A stretch of 64,000 nt of DNA from Stomorhina lunata (taxonomy: Eukaryota > Arthropoda > Insecta > Diptera > Rhiniidae). The notes under the pieces were generated by a model. That model was not told the origin of the DNA. It ran no database searches and saw nothing but the letters and a program-made list of their open reading frames with translations. The translations under genes and the position numbers were made by a program. Location: assembly GCA_933228675.1 (NCBI GenBank), contig OW121743.1, positions 96,969,998 through 97,033,997 of the forward strand, read 5' to 3'. Of this stretch, positions 49,036 through 58,365 are shown in pieces. How positions within the stretch are numbered: the first letter of the stretch is position 1; every line of letters begins with the position of its first letter.

Positions 49036-49556
49036 TTTCATCTTCAACAGCTATAATTCTTTGGAAGTAAAACGAAAAGTATTAAAATTTTAAAAGTATT
49101 AAAACTAAACTTTTCCTTAAGACAAAACAGACGCACAAAACCAGCATCATAATGTTCCAGGGAAAAAACAGTAAAGTTTAACTAAGAAACCTACAACATT
49201 GGCATGACTTAAAAATTACCTTTTCAATTAAGACTAAATCTAAAAAGCTACATAGAAAAACTACAAGTTGGGGGATATATAACAAAGAAAAAAAACCTCA
49301 ATAACAAAAGAAAACTTTAAATAAAAGTTGAACATTTAAATATGTACAAGAGAAAACTTTAGACTTTAGATATAAAAACTATAACTAAAAGATAAATGTG
49401 CTAAAACTTAAAAAACTATTCAGAAAAATAAAATTATACAATAACTATAATTCAACCAAGTAAAAATACATTTAAACAAGATTGTGGCAACTATCTTGGA
49501 ATAACAAACCAATATACTAACACGCCACAAAACAGCTGCACTATTTACCCCCCACC

Positions 49557-49951
49557 ATGGATAGTGACTGTGAAAAACTATTGCCGCTGGATAATGCACC
49601 ATCACCTTCGCCATCATCAGCAAATTCTATTACTTCAGGCACATCACATCGTCTAGTGCGCACTCCTTCACCCTCCACAGCCACCAGTCCACACACACCA
49701 CCATTACAGCCTTTGGTGCAAACATTCACGGCCCCACTTCATCGCAAGAAGGGTCGTTTACAACGTTCGGAACGTCTGCAAACAGTCGACAGTGGCTCGA
49801 ATTCATCGAGTGGAAATAATTCAACGTCAACGCCCACCTCATATTCGGCCTGGGAATCGTTAGTGAAAGAGAGTTTTGGCCAAATTGCTTGGCCAATAAA
49901 AATAACATCATGGGAGTTGGTGGACGATCGTGTTAAGGTGGTGCCAAATAG
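49557..49951 (+). CDS. First coding exon of an unrecognised Ser/Pro/Thr-rich protein (partial)
   Basis: I do not recognise the product. The exon opens at a strong fly Kozak context (CCCCACCATGG) and reads 131 codons plus 2 bases to a perfect donor (AATAG/GTGAGTG at 49,951/49,952), phase 2. GC content and codon use are clearly higher than in the surrounding DNA. Residues 4-10 (DCEKLLPL) contain an acidic dileucine-type sequence, usual in cytosolic tails of membrane proteins. Residues about 15-55 are S/P/T-rich and look disordered. A basic patch (HRKKGRLQRSERLQ) follows, then an S/N stretch, then a more structured end (WESLVKESFGQIAWPIKI). A TTTCAG acceptor at 49,030-49,035 suggests a 5'-UTR exon start at 49,036. 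The next exon was not found, so the intron is long and may contain the downstream arrays. Confidence 0.75.
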
Positions 49952-50051
49952 GTGAGTGAAAGCAAATATTTTTTATTTTTACATTATTAATTAATATACA
50001 AAAGAACATAAAACTTTCATATATCCTTATTAAATTAAGGTATGTAAACAT

Positions 50052-50583
50052 ATATCGAGGGTTTATATTCAAAAAGTGCTATCTATAAATTCACAATTTT
50101 ACAGGAGAGGGAAAAAACTGTTTTTATCATTAACTATAAGTGAAGTAATTTTAATTAAAATGACAAGTTTTTTGAATAAAACAAGATTTATTATAAATAT
50201 GTCAATAGAATTCAGGGTATTCTTCTTATATGACGTTTACTTACAATCTGTTAAGGTCAAAGGCCGAGTATATTTTAGAAATCCATTATTACAGTACGTT
50301 GCAGGAAATTGTGGTCCATTTTGTTGGTTTATCACAAATTACAATGTATATTTTATAACAATTGTTATTATTTCCACAAATATTTTTAATGTAGATAGCA
50401 CTATTTTTTGATTATGTGTAGATAGCACAAACACAATTTATAAAAAAAAAATGTTTTAAAATTATTTTTCTTGCTTAAAATTTATATAACGTATGAGAAA
50501 TAAGCCAAGGAACACGTTTCCATTAAAAACCATTTTGATCGAAAATGTAGATAGCACTTTTTGAATATAAAGCGTCGATATGT
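50052..50583. mobile_element. TIR element (MITE-like), about 530 bp
   Basis: The left end (50,052-50,084) and the reverse complement of the right end (50,548-50,583) share TATATTCAAAAAGTGCTATC (20 of 20) and continue outward with an imperfect ATATCGAGGG/ATATCGACGC block, giving ends of about 33 bp. Internal GTAGATAGCAC repeats near 50,393 and 50,419 echo the ends. The 111-codon frame inside (50076-50411) has no transposase motif that I can see, so it looks non-autonomous. It lies just inside the intron of the preceding gene. Confidence 0.7.
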
Positions 50584-50671
50584 AGTTTTCATTTATTAAA
50601 AAGAACAAATTTTTCAAAATTCTTTTTTTTAATTATTCTATAAAAATTTTTTCAATATAAAAATTGTTCTT

Positions 50672-50795
50672 AAAAAGGTTGTGTATTGCACTAAGATCCC
50701 AATTTATCATATTATATCTTTTTTCAAGGAACAGAATAAATAAGAATTATTGTGTCCAGCAACAGTCAATATAAAGCGAATATTTTGAGCTGAAC
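50672..50795. mobile_element. Fragment related to the hammerhead-bearing element
   Basis: TTGCACTAAGATCCCAATTT at about 50,687 is shared exactly with 56,210 and resembles the GCATTTGATCCCAAACC block of the 97-bp inverted repeat at 51,060. Farther right, AGAATAAATAAGAATTATTG resembles AGAACAAATACGAATTATAG near 58,461, next to the second ribozyme-like copy. A 27/28-bp array begins directly after it. Confidence 0.55.
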
Positions 50796-50814
50796 ATAAA
50801 CATTTTTCAGATTT

Positions 50815-51059
50815 TTTTCTTTAGAAAATTTTTTTATAAAAAATTTTTTTCTTTAGAAAATTTTTTTATAAAAAATTTTTTTATAAAAAATTTTTTTATC
50901 GAAAAATACAAACATTTTTCTAAAGAAAATTTTTTGTTAAAAAAAAATTTTCATTAAAAAAATTTATTTAAGAAAATTTTTCTACAGAATATATTTTGTT
51001 AAAAAAATTTTTCTATACAAAATGTTTTGTTAAAAAAATTTTTCTCTAAAAAATGTTTC
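50815..51059 (+). repeat. Degenerate AT-rich minisatellite (left part)
   Basis: Irregular copies of TTTAGAAAATTTTTTTATAA and TTGTTAAAAAAATTTTTCTA, the same family as the arrays that follow. It ends exactly where the inverted-repeat element starts. Confidence 0.75.
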
Positions 51060-51395
51060 TTCAAAAAGAAGTGTATTTGCATTTGATCCCAAACCTGTTA
51101 CATTTATTTATTAATGTAACAGATCAATTTATTGATAAAAAGCCAAAAAATGTTTGCGGAGAAACCAAATTCCTCGACGCGTTTCGATGGTTGGTTAAGC
51201 CATCTCTTCAGGAGGATTATCCCCAATTTAGACAGATCGAAAACCTCGCATTATTACTAAATTTACAAACATAACTATTAAGAATTATGTTCATAAACCA
51301 AACATTTTTTGGCTTTTTATCAATAAATTGATCTGTTACATTAATAAATAAATGTAACAGGTTTGGGATCAAATGCAAATACACTTCTTTTTGAA
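51060..51395. mobile_element. Element with perfect 97-bp inverted repeats and a hammerhead ribozyme
   Basis: Positions 51,060-51,156 and 51,299-51,395 are perfect inverted repeats (97 of 97 by my reading), separated by 142 bp. The interior carries a hammerhead ribozyme motif on the minus strand. A second copy of the outer sequence at 52,306-52,373 continues beyond the repeat end into GATGTAAATATTATT, also seen here at about 51,396-51,412, so the true element boundary lies outside the 97-bp repeat. No protein is encoded; the 73-codon frame at 51053-51274 merely reads through the repeat. Hammerhead motifs are known in the terminal repeats of Penelope-like elements and in metazoan retrozymes, so a non-autonomous relative of one of these is my inference. 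Confidence 0.8.
51161..51228 (-). ncRNA. Minimal type I hammerhead self-cleaving ribozyme
   Basis: Minus strand, in order: stem I strand TCCTC (51,216-51,212), core CTGAAGA (51,211-51,205; fits CUGANGA), stem II GATGG/CCATC (51,204-51,200 and 51,190-51,186) with a 9-nt loop, core GAAA (51,185-51,182), a tiny stem III within ACGCGT (51,182-51,177), cleavage triplet GTC (51,178-51,176), and stem I strand GAGGA (51,175-51,171). All conserved core bases are present. Stem I can extend through AATTT/AAATT past an 8-nt bulge. The predicted cut is after the C of GTC, between 51,176 and 51,175. The self-complementary ACGCGT stem III is what known minimal hammerheads that work as dimers show. Activity is not shown here. 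Confidence 0.75.
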
Positions 51396-51429
51396 TAATA
51401 TTTACATCCCGACTAATTATTTTTAAAAA

Positions 51430-52250
51430 ATGTTTCGTTAAGAAAAATTTCTATAGCAAATTTTTCGTTAAAAATATTTTCTGTAGGAAAAAAAGTTTTT
51501 CTATAGAAAATTTTTCGTTAACAAAAATTTTTCTATAGAAAATTTTTCGTTAAAAAAATTTTTCTATAGAAAATTTTCTGTAGGAAATTTTTCTATAGAA
51601 AATTTTTCGTTAAAAAAAAATTTTCTATAGAAAACTTTTCGTTAAAAAAAAAAATTGTTTAGAAAATTTTTCGTTAAAAAAAAATTTTTCTGTAGAAAAT
51701 TTTTCGTTAAAAAAAATTTTCTATAAAAAATTTTTCGTTAAAAAAAAATTTCTATAGAAAATTTTTCGTTAAAAAAAATTTTCTATAGAAAATTTTTCGT
51801 TAAAAAAAATTTCTATAGAAAATTTTTCGTTAAAAAAAATTTCTATAGAAAATTTTTCGTTAAAAAAAATTTTCTATAGAAAATTTTTCGTTAAAAAAAT
51901 TTTCTATAGCAAATTTTTCGTTAAAAAAATTTTCTATAGCAAATTTTTCGTTAAAAAAATTTTCTATAGCAAATTTTTCGTTAAAAAAATTTTCTATAGA
52001 AAAATTTTCGTTAAAAAAAAATTTTCTATAGAAAAATTTTCGTTAAAAAAAATTTTCTATAGAAAATTTTTCGTAAAAAAAAAAAAATTTCTAAAGAAAA
52101 TTTTTCGTTAAAAAAAAAATTTCTATTTTCGTTAAAAAAAATTTTCTGTAGAAAATTTTTAGTTAAAAAAATTTTCTATAGAAAATTTTCGTTTCAAAAA
52201 ATTTTGTATACAAAATTTTTCAAAAAGAAGAGCATTCTTTTAAAATAAAC
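51430..52250 (+). repeat. ~27-bp AT-rich minisatellite (CTATAGAAAATTTTTCGTTA)
   Basis: About 30 units reading CTATAGAAAATTTTTCGTTA followed by an A run and TTTT. The unit length varies between 26 and 31 bp because of the A run. The shared core TATAGAAAATTTTTCG is nearly invariant. It lies between the full hammerhead element and a fragment of it. Confidence 0.93.
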
Positions 52251-52305
52251 AAGTTTATATTAAAAATAAGCTGAATGCATGTAGTTTTATCAAAAAATAA
52301 CAAAA

Positions 52306-52373
52306 TAGTCAGGATGTAAATATTATTCAAAAAGAAGAGTATTCGCATTTGATCCCTAATCTGTTACATTTAT
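52306..52373. mobile_element. Truncated copy of the hammerhead element end
   Basis: AGGATGTAAATATTATTCAA, AAAGAAGAGTATTCGCATTT and GATCCCTAATCTGTTACATT match, with a few changes, the right flank plus inverted repeat of the element at 51,060-51,412 (read from its right end inward). It breaks off straight into TTTTCGTTAAAAAAATTTTC, the first unit of the next array block. Confidence 0.85.
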
Positions 52374-53070
52374 TTTCGTTAAAAAAATTTTCTATAGAAA
52401 ATTTTTCGTTAAAAAATTTTTCTATAGAAAAGTTTCCGTAAAAAAAATTTTCTATAGAAAATTTTTCATTAAAAAAACTTTTCTATAGAAAATTTTTCGT
52501 TAAAAAAATTTTTCTATAGAAAATTTTTCGTTAAAAAAATTTTTCTATAGAAAATTTTTCGTTAAAAAAAATTTTTTCTAAAGAAAATTTTTCGTTAAAA
52601 AAAGTTTTCTATAGAAAATTTTTCGTTAAAAAAAATTTTTCATTAAAAAAAAATTTTCTATAGAAAATTTTACGTTAAAAAAAATTTTCTATAGAAAATT
52701 TTACGTTAAAAAAAATTTTCTATAGAAAATTTTACGTTAAAAAAAATTTTTCTATAGAAAATTTTACGTTAAAAAAAAATTTTCTATAGAAAATTTTATG
52801 TTAAAAAAAAATTTTCTATAGAAAATTTTACGTTAAAAAAAACTTTCAATAGAAAATTTTACGTTGAAAAAAAATTTTCTATAGAAAATTTTACGTTAAA
52901 AAAGGTTTTCTGTAGAAAATTTTTTGTTAAAAATAAATTTCTATAGAAAATTTTTCGTTAAAAAAATGTTTCTATAGAAAATTTTTCGTTAAAAATATGG
53001 TTTCTGTAGAAAATTTTACTTTAAAAAAAATGTTTCTATAGAAAATTTTTCATTAAAAATTTTTCTGTGA
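52374..53070 (+). repeat. ~28-bp AT-rich minisatellite, continued
   Basis: About 25 units of the same family. From about 52,665 a sub-block uses ATTTTACGTTA in place of ATTTTTCGTTA, a variant that has spread over seven or more neighbouring units, which shows local homogenisation. It ends about 230 bp before the stop codon of the minus-strand gene. Confidence 0.93.
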
Positions 53071-53300
53071 CATCATAACACAATTAATCAAATGTTTAAG
53101 CATTCAAAACCAATTCCACATTTATAAGTTTTAACATAAACTAATTTGCATATATTAACATGTACTAAATTTGGAGTTTTGATTTAAATAAAACAACAGA
53201 AAAAAAATCAAAACAAAAACTTTTTTAACAAAAATATATTCAAAATTTTTAAAACATTAAATAAAATATAAATAAACAAAACAATTAAATAATAATAAAT

Positions 53301-53723
53301 TTATTTCTTGAAAAAACCGCTTCCAAGACCTCCAAATCCTCCTAAACCACCGCCAAAGCCACTAGAATAACTAGAGCTGGAGGAATAACTTGAAGAGTAA
53401 CCACTTCCAAGACCACCAAAACCGCTAGAATAACCTAATCCACCCAAACCCCCGTATAGACCAAGGTCATGTTTATGCCACCCGGTCTTAAAAGGAATAC
53501 CTACAGGTACTCCAACAGGGTAGGGTGCTGGTACAGGTATGGGTGTATGGACTGGTACTGGAACGGGTACTGCTACTGTTTTAATAATTGGCACTGGAAC
53601 AGGTTCCGGGAAGGGAACACCTACTGGATAAGGTAGACCAAAACTGACTTTCTTTATCCATGCATGTGAAGGGCCGCAACAGAGTACGAGGGTAAAGACG
53701 GCAACTGATAATTTTAAATTCAT
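53301..53723 (-). CDS. Secreted VPV- and GYS-rich protein, cuticle-like
   Basis: An intact 140-codon frame with clearly higher GC and protein-like codon use than its surroundings. The first 21 residues form a signal peptide (MNLKLSVAVFTLVLCCGPSHA, hydrophobic core VAVFTLVL, likely cut after SHA). Residues about 30-75 are Pro/Val-rich (PVPVP, VAVPVPVPV, TPIPVPAPYPVGVPVG). Residues about 88-137 are low-complexity G/Y/S (GGLGGLG, SGYSSSYSSSSSYSSG), ending FFKK. This layout fits structural secreted proteins of insect cuticle or eggshell; no chitin-binding Rebers-Riddiford consensus is visible, so the exact family is open. TTTCAG stands directly before the ATG on the coding strand, so a 5' intron or a short upstream exon is possible. 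Arrays flank it on both sides, and it is antisense to the presumed intron of the 49.56-kb gene. Confidence 0.85.
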   Translation of the reverse strand: MNLKLSVAVFTLVLCCGPSHAWIKKVSFGLPYPVGVPFPEPVPVPIIKTVAVPVPVPVHTPIPVPAPYPVGVPVGIPFKTGWHKHDLGLYGGLGGLGYSSGFGGLGSGYSSSYSSSSSYSSGFGGGLGGFGGLGSGFFKK

Positions 53724-53737
53724 CTGAAATGTAGGAA

Positions 53738-55015
53738 TGTTTGTTAAAGAAAATGTTTCTATAAAAATTTTTCGTTATAAAAAATTTGTTGTAATGATAT
53801 AAAATTTTTCCTATAGAAAATTTTTCGTTATAAAATTTTTTCTATAAAAATTTTTTCTATATAAAAGTTTGCTATAGATAATTTTTGTTACAAAAAGCTT
53901 TCTATAGGAAATATTTCGTAATAAAAATTTTCTATAAAAAAAATTTCGTTATAAATTTTTTTCAATAGAAATGTTTGGTTATTCAAATTTTTCAATAGAA
54001 CACTTTGGTTATAAATTATTTTCTATAGAAAATTTTCCGTTATAAATAACTTTTCGTTATAAAAATTTTTCCATAGAACATTTTTCGTTATAAAAAAGTT
54101 TCTACAGAAAATTTTTCGTTGTAAAAATGTTATAGAAAATTTTTAGTTGTAAAAATGTTATAGAAAATTTATCGTTGTAAAAATTTTTCAGTAAAAAAAT
54201 TTTTGGTTATAAAAAATTTTTCTATAGAAAATTTTTCATTATAAAAATTTTTCTTTAGATTTTTTTTCGTTATAAAAATTTTTTATTATTAAAATTTTTG
54301 TTATAAAAATTTTTCTATAGAAAATTTTTCGTTGTAAAAATTTTTCTATAGAAAGTTTTTCGTTATAAAAATTCTTTATAAAAATTTTTCTATAGAAAAT
54401 TTTTCGTTATAAAAATTTTTCTTTAGAAATTTTTACGTTATGAAAATTTCATCTATAGAAAATTTTTCGTTATAAAAATTTTTTTACAGAAAATTTTTAG
54501 TTACAAAAATTGTTCTGCAGAAAATTTTTCGTTGTAGAAATTTTTCTATAGAAAATTTTTCATTATAAAAATTTTTCTATAGAAAATTTTTCGTTATAAA
54601 AATTTTTCTATAGAAAATTTTTCTTTATAAAAATGTTTCTATAGAAAATTTTTCTTTATAAAAATATTTCTATAGAACATTTTTCTTTATAAACATTTTT
54701 CTTTAGAAAATTTTTCTTTATAAAAATTTTTCTCTAGAAAATTTTTCTTTATAAAAATTTTTCTATAGAAAATTTTTTTTTATAACATTTTTTTTAATGG
54801 AATTTTTTTGTTTTAAAAATGTTTCGTTAGAAAATTTATCGTTATTAATATTTCTATAGAAAATTTTTTCGTTATAAAAAAAAATTAAAAATTTGCGAAA
54901 AAATTTCTATGAACAAATTTTTATAACGAAAAAGTTTTCTATAGAAAAATTAATAACGAAAAATTTTATAAAGAAACATTTTTATAACAAAAAAATTTTA
55001 TTTTTGAAAATTTTC
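53738..55015. repeat. Degenerate 31-bp AT-rich minisatellite, switching orientation at its right end
   Basis: Irregular units reading TATAGAAAATTTTTCGTTAT followed by AAAAATTTTTC, most regular between 54,290 and 54,780. A sub-block near 54,620-54,780 uses TTCTTTATAAA instead of TTCGTTATAAA. From about 54,890 to 55,015 the sense flips (TTTTTATAACGAAAAAGTTT and AATAACGAAAAATTTTATAA). It begins about 15 bp upstream of the start codon of the minus-strand gene, so any core promoter for that gene lies inside or beyond array DNA. Confidence 0.88.
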
Positions 55016-55975
55016 TAAAAATATTTTTCTTCCACTTTTGCATCACAGTGTATTTATTTGGAAACTTATTTTTTTAATTAATTTAACACCGATCAATCAA
55101 AAAGTTAATTTTATGTATAAATGACTTATTTCACAAGATTTGTCTTTTTTTGTAATAGTTTATACTTCATCGTTTTGCCTTTTTACTTTTTCTCTAGTTT
55201 TAGTTTACCAATAGTCGTACCACTAATTTAGTTCTTCTTCCGATAAGTTACGAAACTTTACTAAAATTGTTATAAATCGCTCAATACTTTAAATAGACAT
55301 ATAACTTTATCTTATTCAAAATTCAAAAACATTCAAAATATGTTAAATATTCATGTTAATTTATTTGTTGTTTAGGGTAAAAAGTTATTTCTTGTTGATT
55401 TCAAATTTGACTTGTAAAACTGGAATACAAAAAATTATGAACTCTGGTAAACTTTTAAAAAACCGGTGGGCGTTTATTTAAAAACCTGTTATTTTCATAT
55501 GATATATTAAAAAAAATATTTAACTTTTTATTTGATTTAACAAATAAATTTAATTTTAGTTGATTGATTATAAATGTCATCGTTAATGTTAATTTGTCAT
55601 ATTTGACCATAAGTTTGTATAAATCTTTTTTAATTTTAATAATAGTGTTAAACTATTAATTAACATACTTGAATACTTATAAAAATCTTCTTTGTATTTT
55701 TAATAGCAATTATTTTCATTTTTAATTCAATACACTTTTAAATAATTTAAATATCTATAAATTTATATTACTACTACATTCAAATCTGTTTATTTATAAA
55801 TATGTTTGAACCGGAAAAACTTTGTAGAACCGTGATAATAAAAATAATTGGTATGCACCTCTTTTTATCATACACAAATTCCTGTTATGCGAGTTTTTCT
55901 ATATTTGTAATTCATTATCGCTAAATTCCTTACTGCCTATTTTATACATATACGTATATGTACAGATATATTTTT
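55016..55975. other. AT-rich intergenic stretch, no gene seen
   Basis: Unique AT-rich sequence without recognisable exon, RNA gene or TE end. Confidence 0.5.
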
Positions 55976-56049
55976 ATGTTTTATATTCCTATTTATTAAA
56001 TATAAAATAATACATATGGCGACTTCTATGAAAAATATAGATTTGTACA

Positions 56050-56110
<61 letters not shown>

Positions 56111-56133
56111 TAATAAATAGGAATATAAAACAT
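55976..56133. repeat. AT microsatellite inside a perfect 28-bp inverted repeat
   Basis: Positions 55,976-56,003 and 56,106-56,133 are exact reverse complements (28 of 28; inner end ATTTATTAAATAT). The interior holds about 50 bp of uninterrupted AT dinucleotide (about 56,055-56,104). The minus-strand frame 55937-56146 with its (IY)n run is a by-product. Confidence 0.9.
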
Positions 56134-56206
56134 CAATATAATACAAAATATGAAGAGTTGGAGCAGACTAAACTTCCTCTTTTAGAAATAATACTTATTT
56201 TAAAAT

Positions 56207-56240
56207 ATGTTGCACTAAGATCCCAATTTATTATAATTAT
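56207..56240. mobile_element. Short fragment related to the hammerhead element
   Basis: TTGCACTAAGATCCCAATTT is identical to the sequence near 50,687. As there, it lies immediately left of an AT-rich minisatellite array, here starting about 30 bp to the right. Confidence 0.55.
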
Positions 56241-56267
56241 TTATAACTGTAATACAATTTTTTTTTT

Positions 56268-58365
56268 TAATAGAAAATTTTTCGTTATAAAAATTTTTCT
56301 AGAAAAAAATTATTCGTTATAAAAATTTTTCCTAGAAAAAAATTTTTCGTTATAAAAATTTTTCTATAGAAAATTTTACGTTATAAAAAGTTTACTTTAG
56401 AAAAGTTTTCTACAAAAAATTTTTCATTATCAAAATTTTCTAGTTACAAAAATTTTTTTATAGAAAATTTTTCGTTATAGAAATTTTTCAATACAAAAAT
56501 TTTTCGTTATTAAAATTTTACATATAAAAAAATTTTTCGTTATAAAAATGTTTCTAAAGAAAATTTTTCGTTATAAAAATTTTACTTTAGAAAATTTTTC
56601 TACAAAAAATTTTTCATTATAAAAATTTTCTAGTTACAAAAATTTTTCTATAGAAAATTTTTCATTATAAAAATGTTTTTATAGAAAATTTCGTTATAAA
56701 AATATTTTTCTGTTTCGTTATAAAAATTTTTCTATAGAAAATTTTTAGTTATAAAAATTTTTCTGTAGAAAATTTTTCATTGTAAAAATGTTTTTATAGA
56801 AAATTTAGTTATAAAAATATTTTTATGTTTCGTTATAAAAATTTTTCAATAAAAAATTTTTCGTTATAAAAATTTTTCTATAGAAAATTTTTCGTTATAA
56901 AAATTTTTCTATAAAAAATTTTTCGTTATAAAAATTTGTCTATAGAAAATTTTTCGTTATAAAAATTTTTCTATAGAAAATTTTTCGTTATAAAAATTTT
57001 TCTATAGAAAATTTTTTTTGTTATAAAAATTTTTCTATAGAAAATTTTTTTTGTTATAAAAATTTTTCTATAGAAAATTTTTCGTTATAAAAATTTTTCT
57101 ATAGAAAATTTTCCGTTATAAAAATTTTTCGTTGTAAAAATTTTTCTATAGAAAATTTTTCGTTATAAAAATTTTTTTATAGAAAATTTTTCGTTATAAA
57201 AATTTTTCTATAGAAAATTTTTCGTTATAAAAATTTTTCTATAGAAAATTTTTCGTTATAAAAATTTTTCTATAGAAAATTTTTCGTTATACAAATTTTT
57301 CTATAGAAAATTTTTCGTTATAAAAATTTTTCTATAGAAAATTTTTCGTTATAAAAATTTTTCTATAGAAAATTTTTCGTTATAAAAATTTTTCTATAGA
57401 AAATTTTTCGTTATAAAAATTTTTCTATAGAAAATTTTTCGTTATAAAAATTTTTCTATAGAAAATTTTTCGTTATAAAAATTTTTCTATAGATAATTTT
57501 TCGTTATAAAACTTTTTCTATAAAAAATTTTTCGTTATAAAAATTTTTCTATAGAAAATTTTGCGTTATAAAAATTATTCTATAAAAAATTTTTCGTTAT
57601 AAAAATTTGTCTATAGAAAATTTTTCGTTATAAAAATTTTTCTATAGAAAATTTTTCGTTATAAAAATTTTTCTATAGAAAATTTTTCGTTATAAAAATT
57701 TTTCGTTATAAAAATTTTTCTATAGAAAATTTTTCGTTATAAAAATTTTTCTATAGAAAATTTTTCGTTATAGAAAATTTTTCTATAGACAATTTTTCGT
57801 TAAACAAATTTTTCTATAGTAAATTTTTCGTTATAAAAATTTTTCTATAGAAAATTTTTCGTTATAGAAAATTTTTGTATAGATAATTTTTCGCTATACA
57901 AATTTTTCTATAGAAAATTTTTCGTTATAAAAATTTTTCTATAGAAAATTTTTCGTTATAAAAATTTTTCTATAGAAAATTTTTCGTTATAAAAATTTTT
58001 CTATAGAAAATTTTTCGTTACAAAAATATTTCTATAGAAAATTTTTCGTTATAAAAATTTTTCTATGGAAAATTTTTCGTTATAAAAATTTTTCTATAGA
58101 AAATTTTTCGTTATAAAAATTTTTCTATAGAAAATTTTTCGTTATAAAAATTTTTCTATAGAAAATTTTTCGTTACAAAAATATTTCTATAGAAAATTTT
58201 TCGTTACAAAAATTTTTCTATAGAAAATTTTTCGTTATAAAAATTTTTCTATAGAAAATTTTTCGTTATAAAAATTTTTCTATAGAAAATTTTTCGTTAT
58301 AAAAATTTTTCTATAGAAAATTTTTCGTTATAAAAATTTTTCTATAGAAAATTTTTCCTTACAAA
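56268..58365 (+). repeat. 31-bp minisatellite array (core TATAGAAAATTTTTCGTTAT)
   Basis: About 67 units, very regular from 56,850 onward. Each unit is CTATAGAAAATTTTTCGTTA plus TAAAAATTTTT. Earlier units (56,270-56,840) are diverged, with two repeats of a block containing TTTTCTAGTTACAAAA (near 56,436 and 56,627). The right end runs directly into the second, decayed ribozyme-like fragment. Confidence 0.97.

Noticed and set aside
50076..50411. 111-codon open frame inside the TIR element
   Set aside because: No transposase motif (DDE/DDD triad, zinc finger) recognised, and the composition fits chance translation of AT-rich DNA. The frame starts inside the terminal repeat.
51053..51274. 73-codon open frame over the ribozyme element
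   Set aside because: It translates the left inverted repeat and the antisense of the ribozyme; no domain, no conservation visible in the partial copies.
55937..56146. Minus-strand frame containing (IY)n
   Set aside because: It reads through an AT dinucleotide run and its flanking inverted repeat.
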